From: Aquimarina mytili
GTDB lineage: Bacteria > Bacteroidota > Bacteroidia > Flavobacteriales > Flavobacteriaceae
Assembly: GCF_016735115.1 (NCBI RefSeq)
Contig: NZ_JAERQJ010000001.1
Span: 1 to 64,000, forward strand
Direction: 5' to 3'
DNA length: 64,000 nt
Both the position numbers and the translations under genes were made by a program. Below, piece after piece: positions 1-7,779 of the stretch. Each line of letters starts with the position of its first letter. Positions within the stretch are counted from its first letter, which is position 1. Under the pieces are notes generated by a model. The model had not been told where the DNA came from. It was given only the letters and a program-made list of their open reading frames with translations, and made no database searches.

Positions 1-126
1 AGAAAAGTAGAAGAAGGTAAAAATAAAATGAGTGTACTAAATGCTGTAAGAAACAAAATTATACACATCATTTTTGCTTTGATTAAAAATCAAACTTTTT
101 ATCAAAACCGCTTGAATTTGTCATAG
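1..126 (+). CDS. IS110-family transposase, C-terminal fragment (cut by window edge)
   Basis: Frame 1 is open from the first base to a TAG at 124-126 and encodes about 41 residues. The start of the peptide, RKVEEGKNKMSVLNAVRNK, resembles the conserved C-terminal tail of IS110/IS116/IS902 transposases, where a Lys-rich GKNKM segment is followed by an Asn-x-x-Arg-Asn-Lys helix. The rest of the gene lies upstream of the window, so it cannot be said whether the element is intact. IS110 elements usually lack terminal inverted repeats, and none is seen after the stop. The assignment rests on motif recall from a short peptide. Confidence 0.6.
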   Translation, partial: RKVEEGKNKMSVLNAVRNKIIHIIFALIKNQTFYQNRLNLS

Positions 127-190
127 AAATCGAATTGACGAATTTTGGATCAAAAAAGTGAAAATGTGTAACAGATCAATTTAATTTAGT

Positions 191-274
191 TTCTTCTCCT
201 TGGGGAGAAGGCTAGGATGAGGGGATCAAGACAAAAAACCCTCACCTTAATCCTCTCCCAAAGGGAGAGGAGAC
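191..274. repeat. Interspersed long-hairpin repeat, copy 1
   Basis: An imperfect inverted repeat of about 84 bases. The left arm contains TTCTCCTTGGGGAGAAGG and GGATGAGGGG. The right arm contains CCCTCACCTTAATCCTCTCC and GGGAGAGGAG. Each arm also holds its own small hairpin. A near-identical copy lies at 2662-2752. This is a non-coding dispersed palindrome, here just before the OmpA-type gene. Confidence 0.75.
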
Positions 275-313
275 TTAGAAATAATAATTTTACTTCAAAC
301 AAAACCCCATAAT

Positions 314-1273
314 ATGATTAAAAAAATCGCATTACTTGCACTGGCAGGAACATTAATGACCTCGTGCGTGTCTTCTAAAGTACATAAAGAATTAGAAGGT
401 AAATATGCTAGTCTTAAACGTAAATATCGGAAGACAAACGATAAATTTACCGCTTTAAAAAGAGCGAACGATGCCGATAAAAAAGCATTAGCACAATTAG
501 AAGACGAATATCAAAAACTCAAAGCCGAAAGAGATAACCTGGAAGGAAAATACAATGCCGCCCAGGCAAACTACAACAACATCAAAGATTCTTATGATGC
601 CCTTGAGCGAAATAGTTCTGCGGCAATTGCTGCCAATAGCAAAAAAAACAGAGAGTTATTAAGCAAACTCGAAGACAAAGAAAGAGCACTGGCCGAAGAA
701 CGCACACGTTTAGATAACCTGCAAAGAGATCTTGAGGCGCGATCACGACGCATTAATGAGTTAGAAAGTCTTATTGCTGCCAAAGATGCCAAAATGCAAG
801 GGCTAAAAAATGCTATATCTAAAGCTTTGCGTAATTTTGAAGGCAAAGGTCTTACGGTAGAAGAGCGTAATGGAAAAGTGTATATCTCTATGGAAAACAA
901 ACTCTTATTTGAGTCTGGGAGCTGGGCTGTTGGTGCACAAGGGCAAAAAGCAGTAAGACAACTCGGTAAAGTATTGGGTGGCAATCCTGATATTGCCGTA
1001 TTGATTGAAGGCCACACCGATGATGACCCTTTTACCGGCAATGCACAGTTATCGGGCAATTGGGATCTATCGACCAAAAGAGCCACTGCGATTGTAAACA
1101 TCTTGCTACAGAATAAGCAAATCGATCCACAAAATCTAACGGCCGCCGGTCGAGGAGAGTTTGCTCCTGTAGCCAGTAACGAAACCAACGAAGGCAAAAG
1201 TAAAAACCGACGTATCGAGGTGATCTTAACTCCAAAACTAGATGAGATCACGAAGTTATTGAATGATATCTAA
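314..1273 (+). CDS. OmpA-family peptidoglycan-binding lipoprotein with coiled coil
   Basis: A 319-residue outer-membrane-associated lipoprotein that probably tethers the outer membrane to peptidoglycan. Residues 1-18 form a lipoprotein signal ending in MTSC (lipobox Cys18). Residues about 22-165 are a long Lys/Glu/Ala-rich heptad-like coiled coil. Residues about 195-310 form an OmpA C-terminal domain with the diagnostic GHTDDDP, LSxxRAxAI-like (LSTKRATAIV) and GRGEFAP...NRRIEV segments, which bind diaminopimelate in characterised members. It stands alone, downstream of a dispersed hairpin repeat, and is followed by a strong hairpin terminator shared with the convergent gene at 1329-1733. The domain call is secure. 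The physiological role is inferred. Confidence 0.9.
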   Translation: MIKKIALLALAGTLMTSCVSSKVHKELEGKYASLKRKYRKTNDKFTALKRANDADKKALAQLEDEYQKLKAERDNLEGKYNAAQANYNNIKDSYDALERNSSAAIAANSKKNRELLSKLEDKERALAEERTRLDNLQRDLEARSRRINELESLIAAKDAKMQGLKNAISKALRNFEGKGLTVEERNGKVYISMENKLLFESGSWAVGAQGQKAVRQLGKVLGGNPDIAVLIEGHTDDDPFTGNAQLSGNWDLSTKRATAIVNILLQNKQIDPQNLTAAGRGEFAPVASNETNEGKSKNRRIEVILTPKLDEITKLLNDI

Positions 1274-1275
1274 AC

Positions 1276-1307
1276 AAAAAAAGCGACTCATTTGAGTCGC
1301 TTTTTTT
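1276..1307. terminator. Bidirectional intrinsic terminator
   Basis: The stem AAAGCGACTCA/TGAGTCGCTTT has a minimal loop, an A run on the left and a T run on the right. It lies between two convergent stops (1273 on plus, 1329 on minus), so it can serve both genes. Confidence 0.85.
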
Positions 1308-1328
1308 ATGTATTCTGTGTGTTTATTG

Positions 1329-1733
1329 TTAATTGAATAAACTATCTAGAATATTTTGTACGTCAGCATCTTGATTTTCTGCTAATGTGGTTTTAAGTTC
1401 TAAAAGCTTAGCTTGAAAAGTTTCAATAACACGTTCAGAATTCATTTTATCTAATAGAATGTCTTTACCATTAGTAGTTAATAAATGATATTCGAAATGA
1501 TTTAAATGTTTAGGTTTTGATTTGTCTAATTTTTTTTGAACAGAAACAGCTCCTTTACTTGTAATAATGGAAATCACGTTTCCCGCAGCAGTTACTTTGT
1601 CTGTTTGCTCACCTAAATCGGTAGCTAAAGAATATACTCTGTCAAAAATCTCTTTTTGTTTACTCCAATCTTCTTGAGCTTGTGAAGTTACACTTGCGCC
1701 TAGCACGAATAGAAGTAGAAATAATTTTTTCAT
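1329..1733 (-). CDS. Small exported protein of unknown function
   Basis: A 134-residue protein with a clear signal peptide (MKKLFLLLFVLGASVTSQAQ, cleavage probably after AQA or AQ). The mature part is about 114 residues, mostly charged and predicted helical, with no Cys, no membrane segment and no motif that I recognise. It ends in a helix rich in Asp and Leu. It is convergent with the OmpA-type gene and shares its terminator. The ATG at 1733 fits the signal peptide well. The product is probably periplasmic, but its function is unknown. Confidence 0.7.
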   Translation of the reverse strand: MKKLFLLLFVLGASVTSQAQEDWSKQKEIFDRVYSLATDLGEQTDKVTAAGNVISIITSKGAVSVQKKLDKSKPKHLNHFEYHLLTTNGKDILLDKMNSERVIETFQAKLLELKTTLAENQDADVQNILDSLFN

Positions 1734-2043
1734 AATGTTTGGGTGTTAAAAAATGTATTAAAAGTTTATAGGTTAATTACACCGGCTATCTAACGCAAAA
1801 AACATATTTTTTATTGTTAAAACAACCTTAAAAAGCGCCTCAAAATAGGCATTTTATTCGATAAAAACCAAAAAGTGTGCCAAGAATTTAGTAAACAAAA
1901 ATAAAATCCTTAATTATGCATATATTGAAAAGGCATACTGTTTTTTATATTTTATATAAAAACATAAAAATAAGAAAAACAGATAACAAAAAAGCGTTGC
2001 CAGACGTTTATAATACCCCAATTAATCTAAAACTACAGAACCC
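1734..2043. other. Intergenic region between divergent genes
   Basis: 310 bases between the divergent genes at 1329-1733 and 2044-2580. The region is very AT-rich. A short hairpin GCCT-CAAAAT-AGGC (1837-1850) is followed by TTTT. No convincing promoter of the TAnnTTTG type and no ORF was found. Confidence 0.4.
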
Positions 2044-2580
2044 ATGAAAAGGTTATTGATTTTTATACTAGTACTAGCATCCATGTTTAAAGGAGTGAGC
2101 CAGGAAAGCGAAGAAGAGTATCAGGAAGACGAAGGATATCAGAACGAAGAGGAAGTACAAAGTGAAGAAGAGGGACAAGAAGACGAAAATGAAGATGACA
2201 ACTACTTTGATATCTATAACTATTTTAGTTTCACCAATGATGAGTATGCTAATGCCATGGATAAGGTGAGTGATATGAATCCAGAAGATCAAAATGTCCT
2301 AAATAAACTGGTATTAGAAGTTCAAAAAGATAAAGTATTAAAAGATCGCTTGTTTGGAGAGTTGATCGCAAAACCCAAAAAAAAGCATCCGTACAAGGGC
2401 AAAGACAGCCCCGGGTTTATGTGTGTCTTACGTGGTCTTATAGAAAACAAAACAGTATATGACGGGATTGTTAACAACGGAGGGGCCGAGGATCAGGCCA
2501 GAAATGTTGCAGCACTCGCCGAAAGAACCGTTCGTAGAAAATGCGGTATCGCCAAAAAAGTGAATGGAGAGGAAGAATAG
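2044..2580 (+). CDS. Exported protein with highly acidic N-terminal stretch, unknown function
   Basis: A 178-residue protein. Residues 1-20 are a signal peptide ending near GVSQE. Residues about 21-52 are almost entirely Glu, Asp, Gln and Tyr and are probably disordered or cation-binding. Residues 55-178 form a more normal helical domain with two Cys (in MCVLRG and RKCGIAKK) that could pair in the periplasm. A pattern of ARNVAALAERTVRRKCG near the C-terminus looks conserved-domain-like, but I cannot name a family. It stands alone, with no terminator-like hairpin directly after the stop; a dispersed repeat follows at 2662. Confidence 0.65.
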   Translation: MKRLLIFILVLASMFKGVSQESEEEYQEDEGYQNEEEVQSEEEGQEDENEDDNYFDIYNYFSFTNDEYANAMDKVSDMNPEDQNVLNKLVLEVQKDKVLKDRLFGELIAKPKKKHPYKGKDSPGFMCVLRGLIENKTVYDGIVNNGGAEDQARNVAALAERTVRRKCGIAKKVNGEEE

Positions 2581-2661
2581 CACAGACTGTTTCCATATTC
2601 TGGTAAACTGCCTTAGGGTGAGCTCTTTTAAGCTACCATTAAATTAATTAGTTATAGAGCG

Positions 2662-2752
2662 TTCCTTCTCCTTGAGGGAGAAGGTTAGGATGAGGGTGCT
2701 TTTCACAACAAAAACCCTCACCTTAATCCTCTCCCAGAGGGAGAGGAAACTT
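2662..2752. repeat. Interspersed long-hairpin repeat, copy 2
   Basis: The second copy of the palindromic repeat at 191-274. The left arm has CCTTCTCCTTGAGGGAGAAGG and GGATGAGGGTG, and the right arm has CCCTCACCTTAATCCTCTCC and GAGGGAGAGG. The loop differs between copies while the arms are conserved, as expected for a dispersed palindromic element. Confidence 0.75.
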
Positions 2753-2858
2753 AAATTAGAATAAAACAAGAATTTACACGCGCAATTTCAAATTAATAAA
2801 CCATTCTCAATTATTATTTTATCTTTACCACACCTAAATCTATAAAAATTAAGCTATT

Positions 2859-3539
2859 ATGTTTGTTATCTTCGGAACAAGAGGACTAAAACACACCGTG
2901 AGTGATAGTCCCGTGTTAACCAATTCATGCCCAAATTGTAATAATGGAAACCTTGTAAATAAGTTATATCGCCGGTGGTTTACCTTATTTTTTATCCCGG
3001 TAATTCCTTTAGATACAGTAGATCGTTTTTATGAATGCGATAGTTGCAAAAGTGCGTATAACGAAAACATCAAAACCATTTTGCAAAAATCGCAGGACGA
3101 GATCAATGAAAACCAAAAGCAGGCAAAACTGATTTTTGCCAAAGCATTGGTGGCTTCGATGACGCATATGTCGATTATCGATGGGGATTTTGCGGCAGAA
3201 GAAGAACGTGAGATTATGGATGCTATCGAAGGGTTTCCCGAAATGAAAGAAGATCTTATGGCTGTGCATCACCATGTAAAAGAGCATGCTAATAAAGATA
3301 ACCAGGTGTTTAATTATTTAAATGATGCCAGAAATGCATTATCCTCTGAAGCATTGATTAATATTTTGGCACAAGCAGCCGTAGTATTACTTGCTGATGG
3401 CGCTATTGAAAAGGAAGAAGAAAACCTGATGAAAGAATACCTAATCGCCTGCGGATTACCTAAAGAAATGTATCAAAACCTGATCGATCGATTAACACAA
3501 AAAGACATCTCTGAGCTCAAAGAAGGGCAGTTGAATTAA
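2859..3539 (+). CDS. Zinc-ribbon and TerB-like domain protein
   Basis: A 226-residue cytoplasmic protein. Residues 1-75 form a zinc-ribbon module with CPNC (about residue 24) and CDSC (about 61), separated by a hydrophobic segment (WFTLFFIPVIP), as in the zinc-ribbon_15 family. Residues about 85-215 are helical and TerB-like (tellurite-resistance TerB/DjlA N-terminal family), with acidic patches such as IDGDFAAEEERE and LADGAIEKEEE that match the metal-binding Asp/Glu pattern of TerB. No ter operon surrounds it, so a role in tellurite resistance should not be assumed. A terminator follows at 3662. Confidence 0.75.
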   Translation: MFVIFGTRGLKHTVSDSPVLTNSCPNCNNGNLVNKLYRRWFTLFFIPVIPLDTVDRFYECDSCKSAYNENIKTILQKSQDEINENQKQAKLIFAKALVASMTHMSIIDGDFAAEEEREIMDAIEGFPEMKEDLMAVHHHVKEHANKDNQVFNYLNDARNALSSEALINILAQAAVVLLADGAIEKEEENLMKEYLIACGLPKEMYQNLIDRLTQKDISELKEGQLN

Positions 3540-3549
3540 TGTTCGGTTT

Positions 3550-3612
3550 TAAATACCCGTCAATTCGAGTACTTCGACCTAAGGGAGGAGTGTATCGAGA
3601 ATAGGGTATTGA
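3550..3612. repeat. Interspersed palindromic element (CGTCAATTCGAG...TATCGAG type)
   Basis: The segment CCCGTCAATTCGAGTACTTCGAC followed by GTATCGAGAATAGGG resembles the short interspersed elements of marine Flavobacteriaceae. Related, more degenerate copies occur near 8142 (ACGTCAGTTTGAGTG) and 10616 (CGTCAAATTGAGTGG). It is non-coding. Confidence 0.4.
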
Positions 3613-3661
3613 ACATAAATTGGAAACGAAATATCAAACTACTCTTTTTACGAAAACGATT

Positions 3662-3693
3662 AAAAAACAGCCAATAATCATTGGCTGTTTTTT
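3662..3693 (+). terminator. Intrinsic terminator
   Basis: Perfect stem AAAACAGCCAAT/ATTGGCTGTTTT with a short AATC loop and flanking A and T runs. It ends the zinc-ribbon/TerB transcript. Confidence 0.85.
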
Positions 3694-3779
3694 GGTTACA
3701 ACAGTAACATTTTTGGTTTCTTTGCTATACACCTTAAAGGAAAATTGCTAAAAAAAGGACTCTTAATAGTACAAAACCT

Positions 3780-4943
3780 ATGGACACCAAAAAAACCTTA
3801 TCCCTGCTAACTCTTATTTTTATTGGATTTTTTATCAATTCGCTACATGCCCAGGTGGCAACTGATACCTTATTGGCTTCTCAGTATTTTAAGAAAGGAG
3901 ATTCGTTTTTAGAAGAAAGAAAGCTGGACAGTTCTTTGGTGTATTTTAAAAAAGCGTTGCCTATTTATGAGAAGGCTAAAGCTTGGGAAAAAGTGGCTAG
4001 TTGCAATAATAAGATTAGTGAAAACCATAGGAGAAATAATGAATATGAAAAATCCTTATCTGCAGCTCAAAATGCACTAAAGATTAGTAAAAATCATTTA
4101 AGCAAAAATAATCTTGAAGAAGCCAATGCTTACAACAATATAGGAGGAATATATTATTCCAAATACAAATTCAACGATGCCTTAGAGTTTTATGAAAAAG
4201 CATTAAGAATTAGAGAGAATCACTTAGGACTGAATCATTTTCAAACTGGCAATTCCTATTTTAATATTGGACTTGCAAACTACAGAAAAGAAAAATTTGA
4301 GTTAGCAATATCTTATTTAGAAAAAGGACTATCTATTAAAACAAATTTTTATGGAAAAAATCATAGGGAGATTGCTGAAAGTAATTATGCAATAGGTCTT
4401 CTATATCAAAGAAAGGGAGAGTATGATAAAGTACTACCTTATCTCAGAGAAAGCTTATCAATATTAGAAAACATTTATAAAAACGAGCATCCAAGTATTA
4501 GTAGAACTTTAAACCTAATAGGTATAATTTACAAAAATAAAGGAGATTATGATAAAGCTTTAATCTATTACACAATGGCCTTAAACATTGTAAATAAGTT
4601 ATCTATACAAAAGAATTCTAGATATACTACAAGTTTGCTAAATAATATTGGGGTAGCTTACAAATACAAGGGAGAGTACAATAAAGCTTTAGAGTATCAA
4701 AAAAAATCACTTCATACCAATAGTCAATTTAATGGAAAGTATCACCAATATACTGCCAGTAATTATAATAATATAGGAAACATTTATAGATTAAAAAAAG
4801 ATGTTAATAATGCCTTAGTAAATTATCTAAATGCATTAGAGATAAGAAAAAAAATATTTGCAGAGAATAATTCTAATGTTGCAGAAACCTATAATGATAT
4901 TGGATCATTATATAATGAACAAAAAAATATAAAAAGGCCATAG
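3780..4943 (+). CDS. N-terminal TPR half of the frameshifted TPR-CHAT protein
   Basis: 387 residues. Residues 1-25 are a signal peptide ending HAQ. From about residue 33 there are tandem tetratricopeptide repeats of about 42 residues, of the kinesin-light-chain type, with the recurring pattern A-x-x-Y-N-N-I-G-x-I-Y-x-x-K-x-x-Y-x-x-A-L-x-Y-x-x-K-A-L. The frame ends in the aberrant tail NIKRP at a TAG created by the loss of one A. If translated alone, this would be an exported TPR scaffold without an effector domain. Confidence 0.8.
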   Translation: MDTKKTLSLLTLIFIGFFINSLHAQVATDTLLASQYFKKGDSFLEERKLDSSLVYFKKALPIYEKAKAWEKVASCNNKISENHRRNNEYEKSLSAAQNALKISKNHLSKNNLEEANAYNNIGGIYYSKYKFNDALEFYEKALRIRENHLGLNHFQTGNSYFNIGLANYRKEKFELAISYLEKGLSIKTNFYGKNHREIAESNYAIGLLYQRKGEYDKVLPYLRESLSILENIYKNEHPSISRTLNLIGIIYKNKGDYDKALIYYTMALNIVNKLSIQKNSRYTTSLLNNIGVAYKYKGEYNKALEYQKKSLHTNSQFNGKYHQYTASNYNNIGNIYRLKKDVNNALVNYLNALEIRKKIFAENNSNVAETYNDIGSLYNEQKNIKRP

Positions 4944-5266
4944 AATACTATAAAAAAGCCTTAAAAATTAGGACTTATGTTTTTGGAGAAAAACATGTTG
5001 ATGTAGCTAGCACGTATCTTAATTTAGGTAAAATACATTTTCAGAAAAAAGATTATAATATCACATTAAAAAACTATCAAAAAGCATTATCAATACAAGA
5101 AAATTTATTTGATGAAAATCATCCTAAAGTAGCGAAATCTTACAACTACATTGCAGAAACATATCTAATCCAAAAAGACTATCAAAAAGCACTGACCCAA
5201 TATGAAAAAGCTCTTGAGGCCAATATCTTTCCTAGCACAAAAGATCAATATTTTGATAAAAAGATA

Positions 5267-7042
5267 TTGCTTACTACCCTTCAAGGCCAAGCCAAAACTT
5301 ATAAAAAATTATATCAGCAAAATAAAAGTATAGCCAATCTAAATAAAGCAATTACTACTTACCAAAAAGCAGATACCATAATTAACACCATCCGGCAAAG
5401 CTTTACCAACTATCAAGACAAAGTTACCTTTGCTAAACAAGCCAAAGAAGTCTATCAAGGAGCCATAGAATCCCAATTATTACTCTATGCTGCAAAAAAA
5501 GATCAACAGGCGCTTAAAAAAGCGTTTTATTATGCTGAAAGAAGTAAAGCCAATACCTTAAAAGAACTCTTAAATGATGCCAACGCCAAAAACTTTACAG
5601 GTTTACCTACCGATCTTGTGGGCTTAGAAAAAGACCTTAGAATCGATAAAGCCTTTTATCAATCTAAAATAACAGAGGAACATTCACAACCCTTCGACAA
5701 GCTCAGGGCAGGTATAGATACCACAAAAATCACCCGATACGAAAACAAACTCTTTGAGATTAATCGTAGACAGGATTCATTAACCGAGGTCTTAGAAAAA
5801 AACTATCCTAAATACTATCAGTTAAAGCACAAAAATGATGTAGTTTCGGTTGGTGAGCTCCAGCAACAACTTAATGAGCGTACTACAATGGTTGAGTTTT
5901 TTACCTCTGATAGTACCACCTATGCTTTTGCGATCTCTAAAAACAAGATTGCTGTAGAAGAATTAGCAACGGCCGATCTAACTAAAAAAATAGAAACTTT
6001 TAGAGCCGTTATCACCTCAAAACATGTAGGCGATTTTAAAACATCGGCGCATCAATTGTATCAAGAGCTTATCGCTCCCATAGCCCACCACTTTGTGGGA
6101 GATGAGTTAATTATCATCCCCGATGGTCCGCTTTGGCATCTTAATTTTGAGTTACTACTTACTCAACAAGAAGAGACGAATAATCCTGTAGATTTTTCAT
6201 ATTTGTTACATAACTATGCCATTAGTTATGCCAACGCTGCAAATATCTTGTTTTCTGGTAGTCAAGACACGCCAACATCTAAAAAACAAGAAGAATGTTT
6301 GGCCTTTTCGTTTACAGATAGTACTAATATAGTAGATGCTACATCGATGAGTTTAGCTACCCTTAGAGATGCAGGTGATGATCTACCAGGAACACGTAAA
6401 GAAATCAAAGCCATTGCCGAGATTATCGATGGTCAATATTATTTTGGATCAGAGGCCATAGAAGCTAACTTTAAGAAAAATGCCAATCAATACAACATCC
6501 TTCACCTGGCACTACATGGTGAGGTAGATAACGAACGACCAGAGAATTCTAAACTCTATTTTACAAAAACTAAAGATACTATAGAAGATAACTTGCTCTA
6601 TGGCCATGAACTCTTTGCTTTGGATATTCCTGCAGAGCTTACGGTATTGAGCGCCTGTAATACAGGATCTGGTAAAATCGCCAAAGGAGAAGGGATAATG
6701 AGTTTAGGTACTGCCTTTCAATATGCAGGGACCAAAAGTTTACTCTTAACCAGTTGGGAGGTATCTGATCAAACCACTCCAGCGTTGATGAAATACTTTT
6801 ATACCAACCTAAAACAAGGGATGAGTAAATCCAAAGCCTTGCAACAAGCCAAATTAGACTATCTAAAAACCGCAGATATCAATAGAACTCATCCTTTTTA
6901 CTGGGGTGGATTTTATCTGGTTGGAGATACCGCTCCGATACCCTTTAGTGATCATACCTGGTGGTATTGGGTGATAGGGGTAGGTGCTTTGGCAATTTTA
7001 TTCTTTTCTTTGTTTTGGTATAGAAGGAGGGTAAAGTCATAA
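5267..7042 (+). CDS. C-terminal CHAT-domain half of the frameshifted protein
   Basis: 591 residues counted from a TTG at 5267, which is an arbitrary start because the frame is open from 4919. The first 260 residues are helical and TPR-derived. Residues about 280-560 are a CHAT domain: HLALHGEVDNE carries the catalytic-type His (about 417), LTVLSACNTGSG carries the Cys (about 464), followed by the usual GEGIMSLGTAFQYAG and LTSWEVSD segments. A membrane helix (about 565-585, rich in Trp, Ile and Leu) and an RRRVKS tail close the protein, so the CHAT domain probably sits on the periplasmic side of the inner membrane. A dispersed 19-bp repeat is embedded in frame at 5690-5708. Confidence 0.8.
   Translation: MLTTLQGQAKTYKKLYQQNKSIANLNKAITTYQKADTIINTIRQSFTNYQDKVTFAKQAKEVYQGAIESQLLLYAAKKDQQALKKAFYYAERSKANTLKELLNDANAKNFTGLPTDLVGLEKDLRIDKAFYQSKITEEHSQPFDKLRAGIDTTKITRYENKLFEINRRQDSLTEVLEKNYPKYYQLKHKNDVVSVGELQQQLNERTTMVEFFTSDSTTYAFAISKNKIAVEELATADLTKKIETFRAVITSKHVGDFKTSAHQLYQELIAPIAHHFVGDELIIIPDGPLWHLNFELLLTQQEETNNPVDFSYLLHNYAISYANAANILFSGSQDTPTSKKQEECLAFSFTDSTNIVDATSMSLATLRDAGDDLPGTRKEIKAIAEIIDGQYYFGSEAIEANFKKNANQYNILHLALHGEVDNERPENSKLYFTKTKDTIEDNLLYGHELFALDIPAELTVLSACNTGSGKIAKGEGIMSLGTAFQYAGTKSLLLTSWEVSDQTTPALMKYFYTNLKQGMSKSKALQQAKLDYLKTADINRTHPFYWGGFYLVGDTAPIPFSDHTWWYWVIGVGALAILFFSLFWYRRRVKS
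5690..5708 (+). repeat. CTTCGACAAGCTCAG-type repeat inside the CHAT coding sequence
   Basis: The perfect 19-mer CCCTTCGACAAGCTCAGGG, found elsewhere in intergenic DNA (7134, 7497, 8182, 10708), occurs here within the coding frame and is read as PFDKLRAG. This supports insertion of the mobile palindrome into a tolerant linker between the TPR and CHAT regions. Confidence 0.75.
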
Positions 7043-7133
7043 TTTGCCTTCGACTGGCCAGTGCTGAGCTAAGTGGAAGTACTTAGACTGACGACATTGT
7101 AACTATTATCGACAATTATGAAAACGTCTGTCA

Positions 7134-7152
7134 CCCTGAGCCTGTCGAAGGG
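7134..7152 (-). repeat. CTTCGACAAGCTCAG-type interspersed repeat
   Basis: CCCTGAGCCTGTCGAAGGG is the reverse complement of the repeat, with one change. A degenerate relative precedes it at about 7047-7095 (CCTTCGACTGGCCAGTGCTG...). It lies between the CHAT gene and the GIY-YIG gene. Confidence 0.65.
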
Positions 7153-7177
7153 TAAAAACCTAATATAAAGATCAATA

Positions 7178-7483
7178 ATGAAATACTATTATACCTATAT
7201 TGTTGAATGCAGTGATGGATCTTTTTATACCGGAATGACTAATGATTTAGAACGAAGGATAGATGAACATAATAATGGCAATAAAATAGATAGTTACACT
7301 TATGATAGACGACCTGTAGTTTTAAAGTGGTTTGAAGTATTTACTAATCCTAGTGAAGCCATCAGGATAGAGAAACAGATAAAAGGATGGAGTAGAAGAA
7401 AGAAAATAGCTTTAATTGAAGAAAACTGGGATAAATTAATAGAATATTCTAAAAACTATACTCAGTTTAATAATAAAATTTAG
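7178..7483 (+). CDS. GIY-YIG domain protein (UPF0213/YhbQ-like)
   Basis: A 101-residue single-domain GIY-YIG protein. The N-terminus YYTYIVECSDGSFYTGMT carries the degenerate TYI...YTG version of the signature. Arg (LERRIDEHNNG), His, the KWFEVF segment and the conserved Glu-Lys in EAIRIEKQIKGWSRRKK fit the small GIY-YIG family common in Bacteroidota. It probably binds or nicks DNA, though the biological role of this subfamily is not established. It is flanked on both sides by dispersed palindromes, suggesting a small mobile cassette or simply repeat-rich intergenic DNA. Confidence 0.85.
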   Translation: MKYYYTYIVECSDGSFYTGMTNDLERRIDEHNNGNKIDSYTYDRRPVVLKWFEVFTNPSEAIRIEKQIKGWSRRKKIALIEENWDKLIEYSKNYTQFNNKI

Positions 7484-7496
7484 GAATAAAATATGT

Positions 7497-7511
7497 CTTC
7501 GACAAGCTCAG
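7497..7511 (+). repeat. CTTCGACAAGCTCAG interspersed repeat
   Basis: The 15-base core is perfect here and is followed by ACTGAC, like the other copies. It lies immediately downstream of the GIY-YIG gene. Confidence 0.65.
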
Positions 7512-7584
7512 ACTGACACAGATGTTCTTAATAGATTAGACAATTGTTCTAAGTACTAAATACTAACAACTCAACATAATTCCC

Positions 7585-7592
7585 TACTTTTG
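7585..7592 (+). promoter_or_regulatory. Bacteroidota -7 promoter element
   Basis: TACTTTTG matches the TAnnTTTG consensus. It lies directly before a palindrome at 7595-7610 and upstream of the S24/S26-like gene. No clear -33 TTTG is present at the usual distance. Confidence 0.4.
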
Positions 7593-7594
7593 CA

Positions 7595-7610
7595 ATGTAC
7601 AGATGTACAT
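7595..7610. promoter_or_regulatory. Operator-like palindrome ATGTAC-AGAT-GTACAT
   Basis: A perfect inverted repeat with 6-bp arms and a 4-bp centre, placed where the transcription start would fall after the -7 element at 7585-7592. The placement suits a repressor site, such as a LexA-like or other HTH regulator. The regulator is not identified. Confidence 0.45.
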
Positions 7611-7779
7611 GTTCTTTGTAAAACCATACTCCATAGTTTTTGAATTTATGTTTAATTAAAAACTATGATTATGAAATGAGCCTTGGAAAAGGGTTTGTTT
7701 ATGATGTAAGTTTTTGGCGAATTCGATCTGACCCCTAGAGCAGTATATAAAACAGATCAATTGGAAAATTCAAAAACTA

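Larger units (their letters stand above)
3780..7042 (+). pseudogene. TPR-CHAT protein interrupted by a one-base frameshift
   Basis: Two adjacent reading frames make one protein of about 1087 residues when a single A is restored in the A tract at 4921-4927 (7 A present, 8 needed). TPR repeats continue without a break across the junction: a repeat ends in NEQKK in frame 1 and resumes YKKAIEYYKKALKI in frame 2. The second frame is open from 4919 but has no plausible start near the junction. The restored protein has a signal peptide, about twelve TPRs, a CHAT caspase-like domain with a His (about 913) and Cys (about 960) dyad, and a C-terminal membrane helix with a basic tail. The break is either a real mutation, a slippage site, or a homopolymer sequencing error. 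Confidence 0.8.

Noticed and set aside
592..1251. Long open frame on the minus strand (219 codons) over the OmpA-type gene
   Set aside because: Fully antisense to a well-supported OmpA-domain gene, with Ser/Leu-rich shadow composition and no family resemblance.
2859..3539. Tellurite resistance determinant
   Set aside because: Only a TerB-like domain with a zinc ribbon is present; there is no TerC/D/E/Z neighbour, so resistance cannot be claimed.
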